The position numbers and the translations under genes are program-made. From assembly GCF_002077945.1 (NCBI RefSeq), contig NZ_LVYD01000044.1, forward strand, positions 1-64,000: DNA of 64,000 nt, given 5' to 3'. Below the pieces are notes generated by a model. It did not search any database. It was not told the DNA's origin and saw only the letters and a list, made by a program, of their open reading frames with translations. This document shows, piece by piece, positions 1 through 10,500 of the stretch. Position 1 is the first letter of the stretch. Every line of letters begins with the position of its first letter. This DNA comes from Niastella vici (GTDB lineage: Bacteria > Bacteroidota > Bacteroidia > Chitinophagales > Chitinophagaceae).

Positions 1-68
1 GCCTCAAATTACTTTTGAGACAGCCTCTTCTCAATAACAGCTGCTTATAAGAAAAAACGAGAGACGGT

Positions 69-1883
69 TTAGTAACCCTGGTTTTGCGGGAAAGCTGGTC
101 CTTCCGTAACCCGGTCGATCTGTGACTGCGGTATCGGGCGCAGTTTATGAAAGTCCTGGATATTGGGCGACGCTTCGGGATTCCAGGCTTTCACCCTTCT
201 TACCAGCGATTGCGTGCGCACCAGGTCGAGCCAGCGTTGCCATTCGCCAAAGTACTCACGGCTGCGCTCATCCAGTATAAAATCCAGCGTTACATCAGTG
301 CTTGTAATGGTCACCGCAGCTACGGCCGCCGCATTCTGTGCAACCGTGTTGGTTTTGCGATAGGCCGCCCGCTGTCTTACCACATTCAGCATGGCCGCTG
401 CATTGGTCAAATCGCCAGCCTTGAAAGCGGCTTCGGCTGCAACCAGGTATACATCAGAGAAGCGGTAGATCACTACAGGCCGGGTGCTCGGGTCGTTGAA
501 ATTCGATCCCCGGGTTGGGTCCATGAATTTCTTCACCACGGGGAAATAAGCGTTCGACCACATGCTGGGCGGAATAATGATGCCCTTGAAAGGCGTAGTG
601 CCATTGAATTGCGGGGCGCCGGTGATCTCACGGTCGGGCACCCATATGGCGGTATCAACACCTACGGTCATAGAGTAACCAATGCCACGCGAGTTATTGG
701 CAGCCGAAGCAGTGTTTGTTACAGCCGTATTGGAGATCCATACTGTTTGAAAGGTGTTGTCGTAGCGGGAATCGTTCAGCCGGTCGGCAAATGCCTGCTC
801 GAGCAGGTAACGCTTGCCGCTGGTAGGGCCAACCGAGTTGTTGGGCCGGGTGCGGGTATAAGGACGTCCGTTGGCGGCATCGCGCACCATGAGGCTGGTG
901 CCGTTGTTCACAAGCGCGCCCGAACTGTTCTTGTACGAGTTAACACCGCTGTTCGATGGATAGTTCCAGATATAGAACCAGGGCGTAAGGTTTTGCGCCG
1001 CGCCGCCAGAGGCAGCGCCGCCTACCGTATACTGGCCATATTTTGGATCATTGCTGTGGTCGCTTACGAACATGGTTTCCTTGCCATAATCATTCGCCAT
1101 ATTAAAAGCATCGCCATAATCCTGCCACAGGTCGAGGCCGTACGCTGCTTTATTGGCAATGATCGATTGACAAATAGTATAGGCCTGTTGAAAATCAGCC
1201 TGGTTGTTGTTTAGCCAGCCGCGGGTGAGATACGCTTTTGCCAGTAAATACTGCGCCACCGGTTTGCAGGCCGCTTTACCCAGAAAGGGTGCCGTGGGTT
1301 TATTGGGCAATTCGTTGGAGGCCTCGGTAAGATCTTTCAGGATCTGTTCATATACCTGCGCTACGGATTGACGTGAGTCGGCCTGCGATGCCGTGGTATT
1401 GAAAGTGGTATGCAACGGTACATCGCCAAAGGTTTGCACCAGGTAAAAATACCAGAAGCCGCGCAGGAATTTGGCCTGGGCCAGGTATTGCTTTCTCACT
1501 GAATCCACGAGGTCGATGGTTTGTCCGTATTGCAACACCCCGTTCAGGGTATTGATATCGGTGTAGGCGGTGCCCCAGGCGGCGCCGAAATTACTTCCGT
1601 TCAAACCATTATAGGTATACAATTGAATGCCGCTGGCAGAGGCGCCCGATAAATGTTCGTCGGTACCGGCTACCATTTCGGCACTGAAGCCTTCGGTGCC
1701 CCAGGCGCTTCGAATGTCGTTGTAAACACCCGCAATACCGCCCAGTACGCCGGAAGGACTATTAAAGAAGGAGGGAACCACGCCCGACTGCGGGTGTTCC
1801 TCCAGTATTTTATTACAGCTGTTGGTAAGCAGGGCGGCTGCGCTCAGGATCAATGCTCCGCTTATTATTTTTCGATAGTTCAT
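69..1883 (-). CDS. SusD/RagB-family starch-binding-like lipoprotein
   Basis: Surface glycan-binding lipoprotein that caps the SusC pore and hands oligosaccharides to it. The 604-residue product has a type II signal peptide ending in a lipobox cysteine at residue 23. It then shows the SusD pattern: an early segment on one inserted unit per SusC ('GVLGGIAGVYNDIRS'), the TPR-like 'AKFLRGFWYFYLVQTFGDVPL' region near residue 135 and the C-terminal 'LDERSREYFGEWQRWLDLVR' segment near residue 540. It lies 18 bp downstream of the SusC gene on the same strand, so the two are one transcript. Ligand specificity cannot be read from sequence. The esterase, HTCS and GH74/GH44 genes nearby suggest xyloglucan fragments (inference). 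Confidence 0.93.
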   Translation of the reverse strand: MNYRKIISGALILSAAALLTNSCNKILEEHPQSGVVPSFFNSPSGVLGGIAGVYNDIRSAWGTEGFSAEMVAGTDEHLSGASASGIQLYTYNGLNGSNFGAAWGTAYTDINTLNGVLQYGQTIDLVDSVRKQYLAQAKFLRGFWYFYLVQTFGDVPLHTTFNTTASQADSRQSVAQVYEQILKDLTEASNELPNKPTAPFLGKAACKPVAQYLLAKAYLTRGWLNNNQADFQQAYTICQSIIANKAAYGLDLWQDYGDAFNMANDYGKETMFVSDHSNDPKYGQYTVGGAASGGAAQNLTPWFYIWNYPSNSGVNSYKNSSGALVNNGTSLMVRDAANGRPYTRTRPNNSVGPTSGKRYLLEQAFADRLNDSRYDNTFQTVWISNTAVTNTASAANNSRGIGYSMTVGVDTAIWVPDREITGAPQFNGTTPFKGIIIPPSMWSNAYFPVVKKFMDPTRGSNFNDPSTRPVVIYRFSDVYLVAAEAAFKAGDLTNAAAMLNVVRQRAAYRKTNTVAQNAAAVAAVTITSTDVTLDFILDERSREYFGEWQRWLDLVRTQSLVRRVKAWNPEASPNIQDFHKLRPIPQSQIDRVTEGPAFPQNQGY

Positions 1884-1901
1884 ATTCTAATTTTTTTTGG
1901 G

Positions 1902-4900
1902 TTAGAATTTCATGTTAACTCCAAGTGTGTACTGGCGAATAGGCGGATTGTTCAGGTTCACACTGATCTGCCTGGCAGGCGCGCTCACATCTGAAGAACC
2001 GGTGGGGTTTACCGCATTTCCATAGCCGTTGCCTTCAGGATCGATGCCTAAACCCGATCTTACAAAGGGAGAATAAATAATGAACGGATTGGTAGCATTG
2101 ATGTAGAGCCGCACTGAGCTGATGGAATATTTTTTCAACAACGACGTGGGCAGTTCATAGCCCAGGTTTATACTGCGGCATTTGATGAACGACCCATCCT
2201 GGTAGGCCAGGGTAGAACCGAAATTCAACCGGTCGGTACCTGCATCAGGTGCCGGGAAATCGTTGGTAGGGTTGCCGCGCGTCCAGTAATTGGTCTTGAT
2301 CTGGTTCACACGGCCCTGGTTGAAGAAGGGAAACCCATTGCCACCACCATCGGCGGTAAGATATGGCGCCAGTACCTTCATACCCATACGTGCTACGATC
2401 ACGAAAGAAAGATCAAATCCTTTATAAGAGAAACGGTTGGTTAAACCGCCTTCCCAGTTAGGCTGGAAGTTACCGATGATCTGACGGTCGGTAGCATCGA
2501 TCTTGCCATCGCCATTCACATCTTCAACGCGTATTTGTCCGGGATAGGCCTTGGGCGATGTCTGCGCTGTGGTCAATCCTTTAACAGAATCCTCCGTTTG
2601 CCAGATGCCCACTTTTTTATAATCATAGATCACGCTCAGTGGTTGTCCTACGAACCAGGCATTCCCCGTGTTCGATTTTTCAGCAGGCGTGGTGAGCATG
2701 GTGATCTTTTCCCGGTTGAAGAAGAAGTTCAGATCAGTGCTCCAGGTGAAACCGCCTTTTTCTTTCGAGATAAAATTCTGGCTGCTGAGACTTACTTCAA
2801 TACCATGTCCTTCGGTTTTACCCAGGTTTTTCAGCGTTGAGTTGGCGCCGTTACTGATGGGCAGGTTTACCGTTAACAGGATGTCTTTGGTTTGTTGTTT
2901 ATACCAGTCTACGCTACCGGAAATGCGGTTATTGAGCACCCCGAAATCAACACCCACGTTTACCTGTGAAGTAGATTGCCAGCCCAGGGCGGGCGCCGGC
3001 AGGGTGGTCACTGTATAAGCGAGTGCCTGTCCCTGTGCAGAAGTACCGTAGTTATAAGTAGAAGCGCTCAGCAATCCCAATGTGGCATAGGGCGCTACGT
3101 TGCGGTTACCCGATACGCCCCATCCGCCTCTTACTTTCAGGTTCGATACCTGGGGTATCGATTTCATGAATTCCTCTTCCATCACATTCCAACCCACACC
3201 AAAAGCAGGATAGGTAAAATACTGATGGCCGGGCGCCAGGGTAGAGGAGCCGTCTACACGCAGGGTAGCCGTTAACAGGTAACGGTTGTCGTAACCATAA
3301 TTCAACCGGCCCATGTACGATACAAGCCCCGATTCAGTAAAATAGTTAGCGGCAGGATTCGTATTCGGATCAGCCACTACCGAACCGCTCGCCAGTGAAA
3401 AGTTGGTATAGTTGATATAGTCGGCCGGTACGCCCGTTACAGTAAAACGGTTGGCCAGCGTATGATCTTTGTTGATCTCATACAGGGCTGTGAAACCAAT
3501 TCTATGTTTTTCTGCAACGGTTTTGTCGTAATACAACAGGTTTTGAATATTATACGACCAGGCCTCGGCATTGCTTAAGCTGGCATTCGAGGAAGATTGT
3601 ACAACAGCGGTGTTCGTATAGGTAAGCGGCCCATTGTATCCATATCCGGCTTCCTGCCGGTAATCGAGGCCTATGTTCACCCGGTATTTTAAACCCGGCA
3701 TGATCTGCACTTCACCATACACGCTGTTGAAAGTTCTTAAGCGCCTGGTTTTGCTCAGGATGGCATCTTTCCTGGTCTTGAGGGTAAGCGGGCTTATAAT
3801 GGCGGCATCGATAGAACCGATAGCCGGGTTAAGATTTACCGTACCGTCTGCATTATAAGGCTCTGCCAGGGGTGTTAACCGAACCAACCCGCTGGGCACG
3901 CCGCCGCCGCCCGGTGTATTGATATAGCTCAAAGTGTTCATCGAGTTGATGCCCACTTTCACATATTTGCTGATGCGGTGATCGAGCGTAGTACGTATAT
4001 TGTACCGTTCAAATTTCTGGTTGGGAATAATACCGGTTTCATTATAGTAACCCAGGCCCATTCCATATTGCGTGTTTTCGCTTCCACCCGAAATACCAAT
4101 TTGGTGGTTGGTAGTAAATCCATTTTGATAAATGAGGCTTTGCCAGTCGGTTGAAACACCTTTTGCCAGGGCCGCCTGTTCAGCAGCGGTAAGCGCATAC
4201 GAAGTGGTTCCGGGCGAAGTGCGGTTATACGTGGCCGCATCAGCTTTGAACTGTGCATATTCCGGTCCGTTGAACACGGTGTATTTTTTGGTGATCTGCG
4301 AAATACCATAGTACCCATCGTAACTGATCACGGCTTTTCCTGTTCTTCCGCGTTTGGTGGTGATCAAAATCACACCTCCTGCGCCCCGCGATCCGTAAAT
4401 GGCGGTGGCAGAAGCGTCTTTCAGGATCTCGATACCGGAAATATTATCGGGATCGAGGTCATTGATACTTCCGCCAAAGGGAATACCGTCCAGTACCAGC
4501 AGGGGGCCATCGAGCGCATCGCTGCTTCCCTGTGAATTGGTTATCGTACGGTTACCACGAATGCGGATCGACCCGCCTGCACCGGGGGTTGACCCATTGC
4601 TTACGATCGATACGCCGGGCGTACGTCCCTTTAACTGGGCAATCAGGTTAGGCGCGGGTACTTCCTTCAATGTTTTTTCATTTACCGAAGCCACGGCGCC
4701 GGTCACATCTCTTTTCTTTTGTGTACCATAACCTACTACCACTACCTGGTCAAGGTCGATAGCTACGCTGTTCAAAGTAATGTTAAGCGTGGTTTGGTTG
4801 TTAACGGCTACCTCTTTTACCGGAAACCCCACCGATGTGACCACCAATGTGCCATCGGGTGGCGTGGTGATCTTGAATTCGCCATTCTTATCGGTAGCAG

Positions 4901-5120
4901 TACCTGCATTAAGGCCTTTGACTTCCACCGAAGCACCGGCAACAGGCTGGTGCTTTTCATCGGCGACACGGCCTTTTACCGTGATCATATTTTGCGCCAT
5001 AGCGGGCGCAGCAAGCAAAACAGTCAGTAACAAAAGCAGCGCGCCTGCTTTTGCATTTTTGAAATGCAAGGCAGGGTGGAACCCCTTTTTGTTTTGGTTT
5101 TTTGAAATCGGGATTTTCAT
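1902..5120 (-). CDS. SusC/RagA-family TonB-dependent outer-membrane transporter
   Basis: Outer-membrane beta-barrel importer of oligosaccharides, powered by TonB/ExbBD. The 1072-residue product has a signal peptide ending AMAQ near residue 43, a carboxypeptidase-D-like beta-sandwich (about 45-125; 'VKGRVADEKHQPVAGASVEVKG'-type start), a TonB-box-like segment 'DQVVVVGYGTQKKRDVTGAV' near residue 123 and a plug with 'LDGIPFGGS' and '[19 protein letters not shown]'. The barrel ends in an aromatic residue ('LGVNMKF'). It is first of the susC-susD pair. The 154 bp between it and the upstream esterase gene may carry its promoter, but no clean TAnnTTTG element was found there. There is no STN extension, which fits control by the nearby HTCS rather than an ECF/FecR pair. 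Confidence 0.95.
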   Translation of the reverse strand: MKIPISKNQNKKGFHPALHFKNAKAGALLLLLTVLLAAPAMAQNMITVKGRVADEKHQPVAGASVEVKGLNAGTATDKNGEFKITTPPDGTLVVTSVGFPVKEVAVNNQTTLNITLNSVAIDLDQVVVVGYGTQKKRDVTGAVASVNEKTLKEVPAPNLIAQLKGRTPGVSIVSNGSTPGAGGSIRIRGNRTITNSQGSSDALDGPLLVLDGIPFGGSINDLDPDNISGIEILKDASATAIYGSRGAGGVILITTKRGRTGKAVISYDGYYGISQITKKYTVFNGPEYAQFKADAATYNRTSPGTTSYALTAAEQAALAKGVSTDWQSLIYQNGFTTNHQIGISGGSENTQYGMGLGYYNETGIIPNQKFERYNIRTTLDHRISKYVKVGINSMNTLSYINTPGGGGVPSGLVRLTPLAEPYNADGTVNLNPAIGSIDAAIISPLTLKTRKDAILSKTRRLRTFNSVYGEVQIMPGLKYRVNIGLDYRQEAGYGYNGPLTYTNTAVVQSSSNASLSNAEAWSYNIQNLLYYDKTVAEKHRIGFTALYEINKDHTLANRFTVTGVPADYINYTNFSLASGSVVADPNTNPAANYFTESGLVSYMGRLNYGYDNRYLLTATLRVDGSSTLAPGHQYFTYPAFGVGWNVMEEEFMKSIPQVSNLKVRGGWGVSGNRNVAPYATLGLLSASTYNYGTSAQGQALAYTVTTLPAPALGWQSTSQVNVGVDFGVLNNRISGSVDWYKQQTKDILLTVNLPISNGANSTLKNLGKTEGHGIEVSLSSQNFISKEKGGFTWSTDLNFFFNREKITMLTTPAEKSNTGNAWFVGQPLSVIYDYKKVGIWQTEDSVKGLTTAQTSPKAYPGQIRVEDVNGDGKIDATDRQIIGNFQPNWEGGLTNRFSYKGFDLSFVIVARMGMKVLAPYLTADGGGNGFPFFNQGRVNQIKTNYWTRGNPTNDFPAPDAGTDRLNFGSTLAYQDGSFIKCRSINLGYELPTSLLKKYSISSVRLYINATNPFIIYSPFVRSGLGIDPEGNGYGNAVNPTGSSDVSAPARQISVNLNNPPIRQYTLGVNMKF

Positions 5121-5274
5121 AACGTTTTTTTAATTGTTTTGAACAATCAATTCCGGATTGTTCCTTACGAAAGTGTTACAGTTTCTCGTGTAGCAGTTTG
5201 CTGTTTGATAGTAGATACAGTTTTTACATGTATTGTTGATTTTAAAGGTTACTAATGAATGGTTGCTTAACAGA

Positions 5275-7242
5275 TCAATGATCGGTTCGGAAAGGTGAGG
5301 CCGGCAGGCCTTCCTTGTTATATAGATTCGGATTATCGGGATTGTCGGCCCAGGCATAACGCACATACAGTGGTGAAGCAATGGCTTCATTCCACACCTT
5401 TACTTTGTTGCCTTCGATTGTTGCTTTGGCCCACACAAATTTTTTATCGGCGCCTGCAATGGCAAACTCGCCCGGCGCTTCGCCATCGTTGGTGATCAGT
5501 CCGCCGCCGGTATTGGTGAATGATACTACTATTGTATCTCCGGTTACTTTGGCGCTTTCAAACAGTGGGCCGCTGGCTACGAGCATTGTTTCGCCATACG
5601 CTATTTTTTGTGCCAGCAATGCCAGGCGGTCGCCAACTTCTTTTTTATGGTCGGGATGAATGTCGTTCCACTCGCCCAGGTCAATGGTTACGGCCATACC
5701 GGTATTGCGCACCTTCAAGGCGTGCAACTGCGCTTCGCGGGTAGCGGCCCACTGGCTTTCGGCAGGCAGGTACTGTACATCGCTGAAATTGGGCAGTTGC
5801 ACATACAGAAAAGGAAGTTCGCCTTCGCCCCATTTACTGCGCCAGTCTTTGATGAGTGCCGGTATCAGTTTCCCATATTCGGCTGGGTTGCCTGTATTGC
5901 TTTCGCCCTGGTACCACAATATTCCTTTTATGGTATACTTCGTTTCGGGGGCCAGCATGGCGTTGTACAATGCGGAAGGGCTGTTTTGCGCCGAAAAACC
6001 ACTAAACCTGTTCATTTGTGCAGGAACAGCTACTTCGCCCACCTTGTACCACCAGGTGCCTTTAAGATCTATGGTGTCGTTCCCGGTGGTAATGCAATAA
6101 GGTTTATCGGGCACAAAGCCGCCCTTTCCTCCATTATTGGTAATACGCACCACCAGCAGGTTCTTCCCCGGCTTCAGGGCGCCTGCGGGCAACACATATC
6201 TTCGCTGGGGGTACATATAAGTGGTATTCCCCACCTGTTTTCCGTTCAGGTATACCACATCGGCATCTACAATGCGGCCCAGTACCAGCCTGGCGGGCAT
6301 GCCGGTCATGGAAGCAGGGATCTCCACTTCCTTCCGGTACCACACGGCGCCATCGAGGTCCCGAACGCCCTGGTCTTCCCAGTAGCCGGGTACTGTTATC
6401 GGGCGCCAGTGTGTGGGCACATAGGTGGTATCGTACCATTGGGGAATAGCTGAAAATCCTTTATCTACCGGTTTTGAATAACTATTTGCGCTGGCGCCGC
6501 CATGCCGGTTAAAACTGCTGGTATAGGAACTGTCTTTGTTCTTTTGAATGGTGGCCGTAATGTTGGGAAAGGCTGCCAGCCCTTCTTCGCTCGTCCATGC
6601 CTGTATGGGTGAACCACCTACCGAGGCATTGATGAGGCCGATGGGAACATGGTATTTATCATAGATGGCTTTGGCAAAAAAATATGCGACGGCAGAAAAA
6701 TCCCGTACATCCTGCGGGTTGGCGCTCTTCCACGAACCTGCCGGCAGGTCATCGTGGGGTTGTTGCAGATCGGTCATGGTAGGGATCCAGAAGTGACGGA
6801 TCTGCGGGTTATTGGCGCTGGCAATTTCAGCTGCATACCGTTCGCTGTGCAATGCCATTTGGTGCACCATATTACTTTGCCCCGAACAGATCCAGACATC
6901 GCCCACCAGCACATCGTTCAGCCTGAGATGATTGCTGGCATCGATATCCATAGTGTACGGCCCTCCGGCTTTCATGGGCGGCAGCCATACCTGCCATTTG
7001 CCGTCGGCCGATGCTTTCGTTTTGTAAGTTTTGCCATTGAAGCGGATGCTCACCTTTTCACCGGGCGCCGACCAGCCCCAGCAGCGCACCCGGGCATCGC
7101 GTTGCAATACCATGCTGTCGCGGATCACGCGGGGTAAACGAACCTGGGCAGGAACGTCTATATAAACAAAAAAGGTAACAACGGCATATAATGCATATTT
7201 CGCCAGCAGCCTGGCGGGCAGGTATCGTTTTTCTCGTTTCAT
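5275..7242 (-). CDS. Secreted SGNH carbohydrate acetylesterase (sialate O-acetylesterase-like, possible CE20-type)
   Basis: Predicted to remove acetyl groups from polysaccharide side chains. The 655-residue product has an N-terminal signal anchor or peptide (about 12-33), a beta-sandwich (about 34-110) and the SGNH block I motif 'SGQSNM' with candidate nucleophile Ser123. A GH2-like sugar-binding beta-sandwich is inserted at about 265-390. A 'WYQGESN' block follows, and 'DIHPDHKKEVGDRLA' near residue 535 supplies the candidate catalytic Asp/His. An SGNH hydrolase with an inserted jelly-roll is the layout described for CE20 xyloglucan acetylesterases, and the neighbours are xyloglucanases, so acetylated xyloglucan is the favoured substrate (inference). 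It could equally be a general sialate/9-O-acetylesterase homologue. It is transcribed with or ahead of susC-susD, divergently from the HTCS gene. Confidence 0.85.
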   Translation of the reverse strand: MKREKRYLPARLLAKYALYAVVTFFVYIDVPAQVRLPRVIRDSMVLQRDARVRCWGWSAPGEKVSIRFNGKTYKTKASADGKWQVWLPPMKAGGPYTMDIDASNHLRLNDVLVGDVWICSGQSNMVHQMALHSERYAAEIASANNPQIRHFWIPTMTDLQQPHDDLPAGSWKSANPQDVRDFSAVAYFFAKAIYDKYHVPIGLINASVGGSPIQAWTSEEGLAAFPNITATIQKNKDSSYTSSFNRHGGASANSYSKPVDKGFSAIPQWYDTTYVPTHWRPITVPGYWEDQGVRDLDGAVWYRKEVEIPASMTGMPARLVLGRIVDADVVYLNGKQVGNTTYMYPQRRYVLPAGALKPGKNLLVVRITNNGGKGGFVPDKPYCITTGNDTIDLKGTWWYKVGEVAVPAQMNRFSGFSAQNSPSALYNAMLAPETKYTIKGILWYQGESNTGNPAEYGKLIPALIKDWRSKWGEGELPFLYVQLPNFSDVQYLPAESQWAATREAQLHALKVRNTGMAVTIDLGEWNDIHPDHKKEVGDRLALLAQKIAYGETMLVASGPLFESAKVTGDTIVVSFTNTGGGLITNDGEAPGEFAIAGADKKFVWAKATIEGNKVKVWNEAIASPLYVRYAWADNPDNPNLYNKEGLPASPFRTDH

Positions 7243-7331
7243 TTGGCAAAGCAGGCTGTAGTGGAACGCTACAACCCTCTCGTTTTTTCAGAATAAAAGT
7301 ACCTGACTGCTTTTACTCACTAAGCGTACTT

Positions 7332-7358
7332 TGTTGCAAACAATAGCAATAATGTTCA
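7332..7358 (-). promoter_or_regulatory. Candidate HTCS operator facing the esterase-susC-susD genes
   Basis: Read on the minus strand, the site runs TGAACATTATTGCTATTG followed by TTTGCAACA. It resembles the sites upstream of the two GH74 genes, with AACAT repeated as AACA 21 bp later and a shared TTGC(C/T)AT core. It points toward the esterase gene, as the GH74 sites point toward theirs. It forms an inverted repeat with the next site (7344-7358 against 7396-7410, 14 of 15 positions). Binding by the HTCS is inferred. Confidence 0.4.
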
Positions 7359-7394
7359 AAAGGTGCTTTTTTTAAGGCCTTGAAAACCAGTTAC

Positions 7395-7414
7395 CTGAAC
7401 ATTTTTGCTATAAT
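7395..7414 (+). promoter_or_regulatory. Candidate HTCS operator facing the HTCS gene
   Basis: CTGAACATTTTTGCTATAAT resembles the first half of the GH74 upstream sites (CTGCAACATTTTTTGCCAT) with one base fewer. It is the inverted partner of the site at 7332-7358, across a spacer of 37 bp. The second repeat unit is poorly kept. Autoregulation of the HTCS gene would be the expected role. Confidence 0.35.
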
Positions 7415-7452
7415 TCAATAAATTTCTTCCATACCGGTGCCCGGAGCTTTAT

Positions 7453-7460
7453 TATCTTTG
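7453..7460 (+). promoter_or_regulatory. Possible -7 promoter element for the HTCS gene
   Basis: TATCTTTG matches the Bacteroidota -7 consensus TAnnTTTG and lies 104 bp before the HTCS start codon. No convincing -33 partner was found, so support is weak. The rest of 7243-7564 holds only the two candidate operators. Confidence 0.35.
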
Positions 7461-7564
7461 GCGCCTTTATTTACCCGCTTAAAAGTTGTACCTTAAGATC
7501 ATTGCGGAAAAGGTGACTGAGAGCACCTCCGGATAAATAAAGGCTGTTTTATTTCAAACGGGGA

Positions 7565-10500
7565 ATGATGGCATTGGGTAGCACCAGGTTTCGGCCACTT
7601 ATAATATTGTGTATATGTATTGCTTGCAGAACGCCCTATTCAATGGCGCAATCTGATCCCATTTATTTTACCTCCCTTACTTCCAGGAACGGACTATCAT
7701 CAAATATCGTCAACGCCATTTTAAAAGATCGCTATGGATTGATCTGGATCGCCACCGAAGATGGGTTGAACCGCTTCGACGGCAACCGCTTTACCGTGTA
7801 CCGGCATCACGATGACGATACCAACAGTTTACCCGGCAACGACATTACCTGTATTCATGAAGATAAGGCAGGCCGCTTGTGGGTGGGCGCCAACGGCGGA
7901 TTTTTAAGCCTGTACGACCGTACAAGAGATGCGTTTATAAAAGTGAGTAGTTTCAAAGGCGGCGATACCCTGTCGGCCATTACTGTCAGATACATCTCCA
8001 GCGATCATACTGGCATGGTATGGGCGGGCTCGTACAACGGGTTGTACTATATTGACCCCGCAGCCAAAAAGATACTGGCGTTGCCGGCAGCGCTGGAACA
8101 AACGCACCAGTTCAATGGCCCCCTTGTGACCAGTATTTTTGAAGATAGTAAAAACCAGATATGGTTTGGCACAACCCGCAACCTTGTTTTGTATGACCCG
8201 GAGAAAAAACAGGTATACAATTATGCCCATGATGATGCCGACCCTGCCAGTCTGTGCGATAACAACATTAAAGTGATCACCGAAGACAAAAAAGGCCGGA
8301 TCTGGATCGGTACTAATAATGGATTGAGCCTGGCTTTACCCAACGGACATTTTAAAAATTTCCTGCACCGGGATAATGATTCCCGGTCGCTCAGCAACAA
8401 TCTTATTTATGCCATTGAACCCGATGCCAACGGACAGCTTTGGGTGGGCACCGAAGAAGGGCTGAATATCCTGGATAGCACCAACGAAAATTTTACGCGA
8501 ATTTTGCCCAATAAATGGAATACATACAGTCTTGCCCGTAAATCGGTGCGCACCATTTACATTGACCCGCAGGGCATTTACTGGCTGGGCACTTACCAGG
8601 GCGGCATCAGCAAATACGACAGGAACCTGAACCTTTTTCAACTAAAGCAAAGCAATGCGTTTGATGATAACGGACTCAGCTCGCCCGTGGTCACCTCTTT
8701 TGCCGAAGGAAAGAACGGGGCGGTGTACATAGGTACCGATGGGGGCGGAGTGAACCTGTTCAACCCGAAAACCGGTTTGTTCTCGCATGTACCACTCGCC
8801 TGCAATACCAAAACGCCTTCCGGTTCCCTGCCTGTTCTTGCCTTGCATATGGACCGGGAAGGTCTTTTATGGATCGGCACCTATTCGAATGGGTTATTAA
8901 GCTATGCCCCTTCTGCTGGAAATTGCCGGTTGTTCAAACAGGGACCGGGCTCTATCAACAACAATGATATTTTTTGCATTACTGAGGATCATAACGGTAA
9001 TTTATGGATCGGCACCAATGGCAGCGGCGTCAACCTCTACGATCGCAAAACCGGCGTTTTTCATGTATACAACAACCGCCGCGATGGTAGTAGATATATT
9101 CCGATTAACGGGTACATCAGGGCCATTACAGAAGACAGGAATGGTAATATATGGATCGCATCGCATGGGACCGGTATTGTGATGCTAAACCCCGTGACCA
9201 ATAAAACACGGCTGTTTGACAAGATCAATAGCAATTTGCCGGTAAATACCGTGCTTACCCTTTTATGCGATGGCCGCAATAATATCTGGGTAGGCACCGC
9301 CGGAGGTGGACTGAGCCTGTTGAACAAAAAAGACAGCACTTTCACTTCCTATTCAGAGAAAGAAGGATTGCAAAACGCCAATGTATACAAGATCCTTGAA
9401 GACGAAAGCGGGCAGATCTGGGTGAGCACCAATGCAGGCATCAGCCAGTTCGACCCCGGCAGCAGCCATTTTACCAATTATACGCGCTATAACGGCGTTC
9501 AGAACAACAACTTTGTGCTGGGCTCAGGAGTAAGATCGCAAAGCGGCGAGTTGTACTTTGGCGGACTGGATGGTTTCAATTACTTCAATCCGCGCAGCTT
9601 TGTAAAGAACAGGAACGTACCTGCTGTAATGCTTACTGATCTGCGGGTAGCCAACCAGTCGGTAGTTCCCTCGGCCAATGGCCCGCTCAGGGAACAGATC
9701 TCCATTGCCCGCGAGATCAGTCTGGATTACAAACAAAATTTTTCGCTGAGTTACGGCGCCATCGATTATACATCGCCCGAACAAAATAATTACTCGTACA
9801 AGCTGGAAGGATTTGATAAGGACTGGAACTATGTAGGGCATGGCAAAACGGCTTCCTATACCAATATCGACCCCGGTGATTATGTATTTCATGTGCGGGT
9901 ACGCAACAGCGATGGTGTATGGAATAACAAGGGCGCTTCAATTGTGATACACATTACACCACCTTTCTGGCGCACGAAATATGCGTATTTTTTCTATGTG
10001 GTATTCTTTATCGGCGTGTTCCTGTTTTACCGGTACAAGACTTTGCAGAAATTGCGGAGGAAGTTCGAGGCCGAGCAGGAAAAGCGGCGGGTAGAACAGT
10101 TGATGGAACAGCAGAAAAAAGAAGTGGAAGTAGCCCGCGAGCTCGACCAGTTGAAAATAAAATTCCTTACCAATTTAAGTCATGAGTTCCGCACGCCCAT
10201 ATCGCTTATCATGGGTCCGGTAGATAACCTGCTGAACCATATTCACGATAAGGGACCGTTGGGCCAGCTGCAAATGATCAGGCGCAATGCCCGTCGGCTG
10301 TTAAACCTGGTAAACCAGTTGCTCGATTTCAGGAAAATGGAGGAGAATGAGCTCACGTTGCATGCTTCGGAAGGTGAGGTGATCGGCTTTATGAAAGAAG
10401 TGTTTGATTCGTTCATTGATTTGTCGGAAAGAAAACGCATCCATTATACATTCAACAGTGATATTAAGACGCTGTTCACCCATTTTGACCATGACAAACT

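Noticed and set aside
147-1214. Long open frame on the plus strand opposite susD
   Set aside because: Antisense to a clear SusD gene, low-complexity His/Arg/Val/Gly composition, no motif; a reading-frame shadow of codon bias.
5130-5390. 86-codon frame overlapping the esterase end and susC promoter
   Set aside because: Overlaps the 3' end of the esterase in another frame on the same strand and has no signal, domain or start context.
5608-6453. 281-codon plus-strand frame opposite the esterase
   Set aside because: Lies wholly within the esterase gene on the other strand and shows no recognisable protein features.
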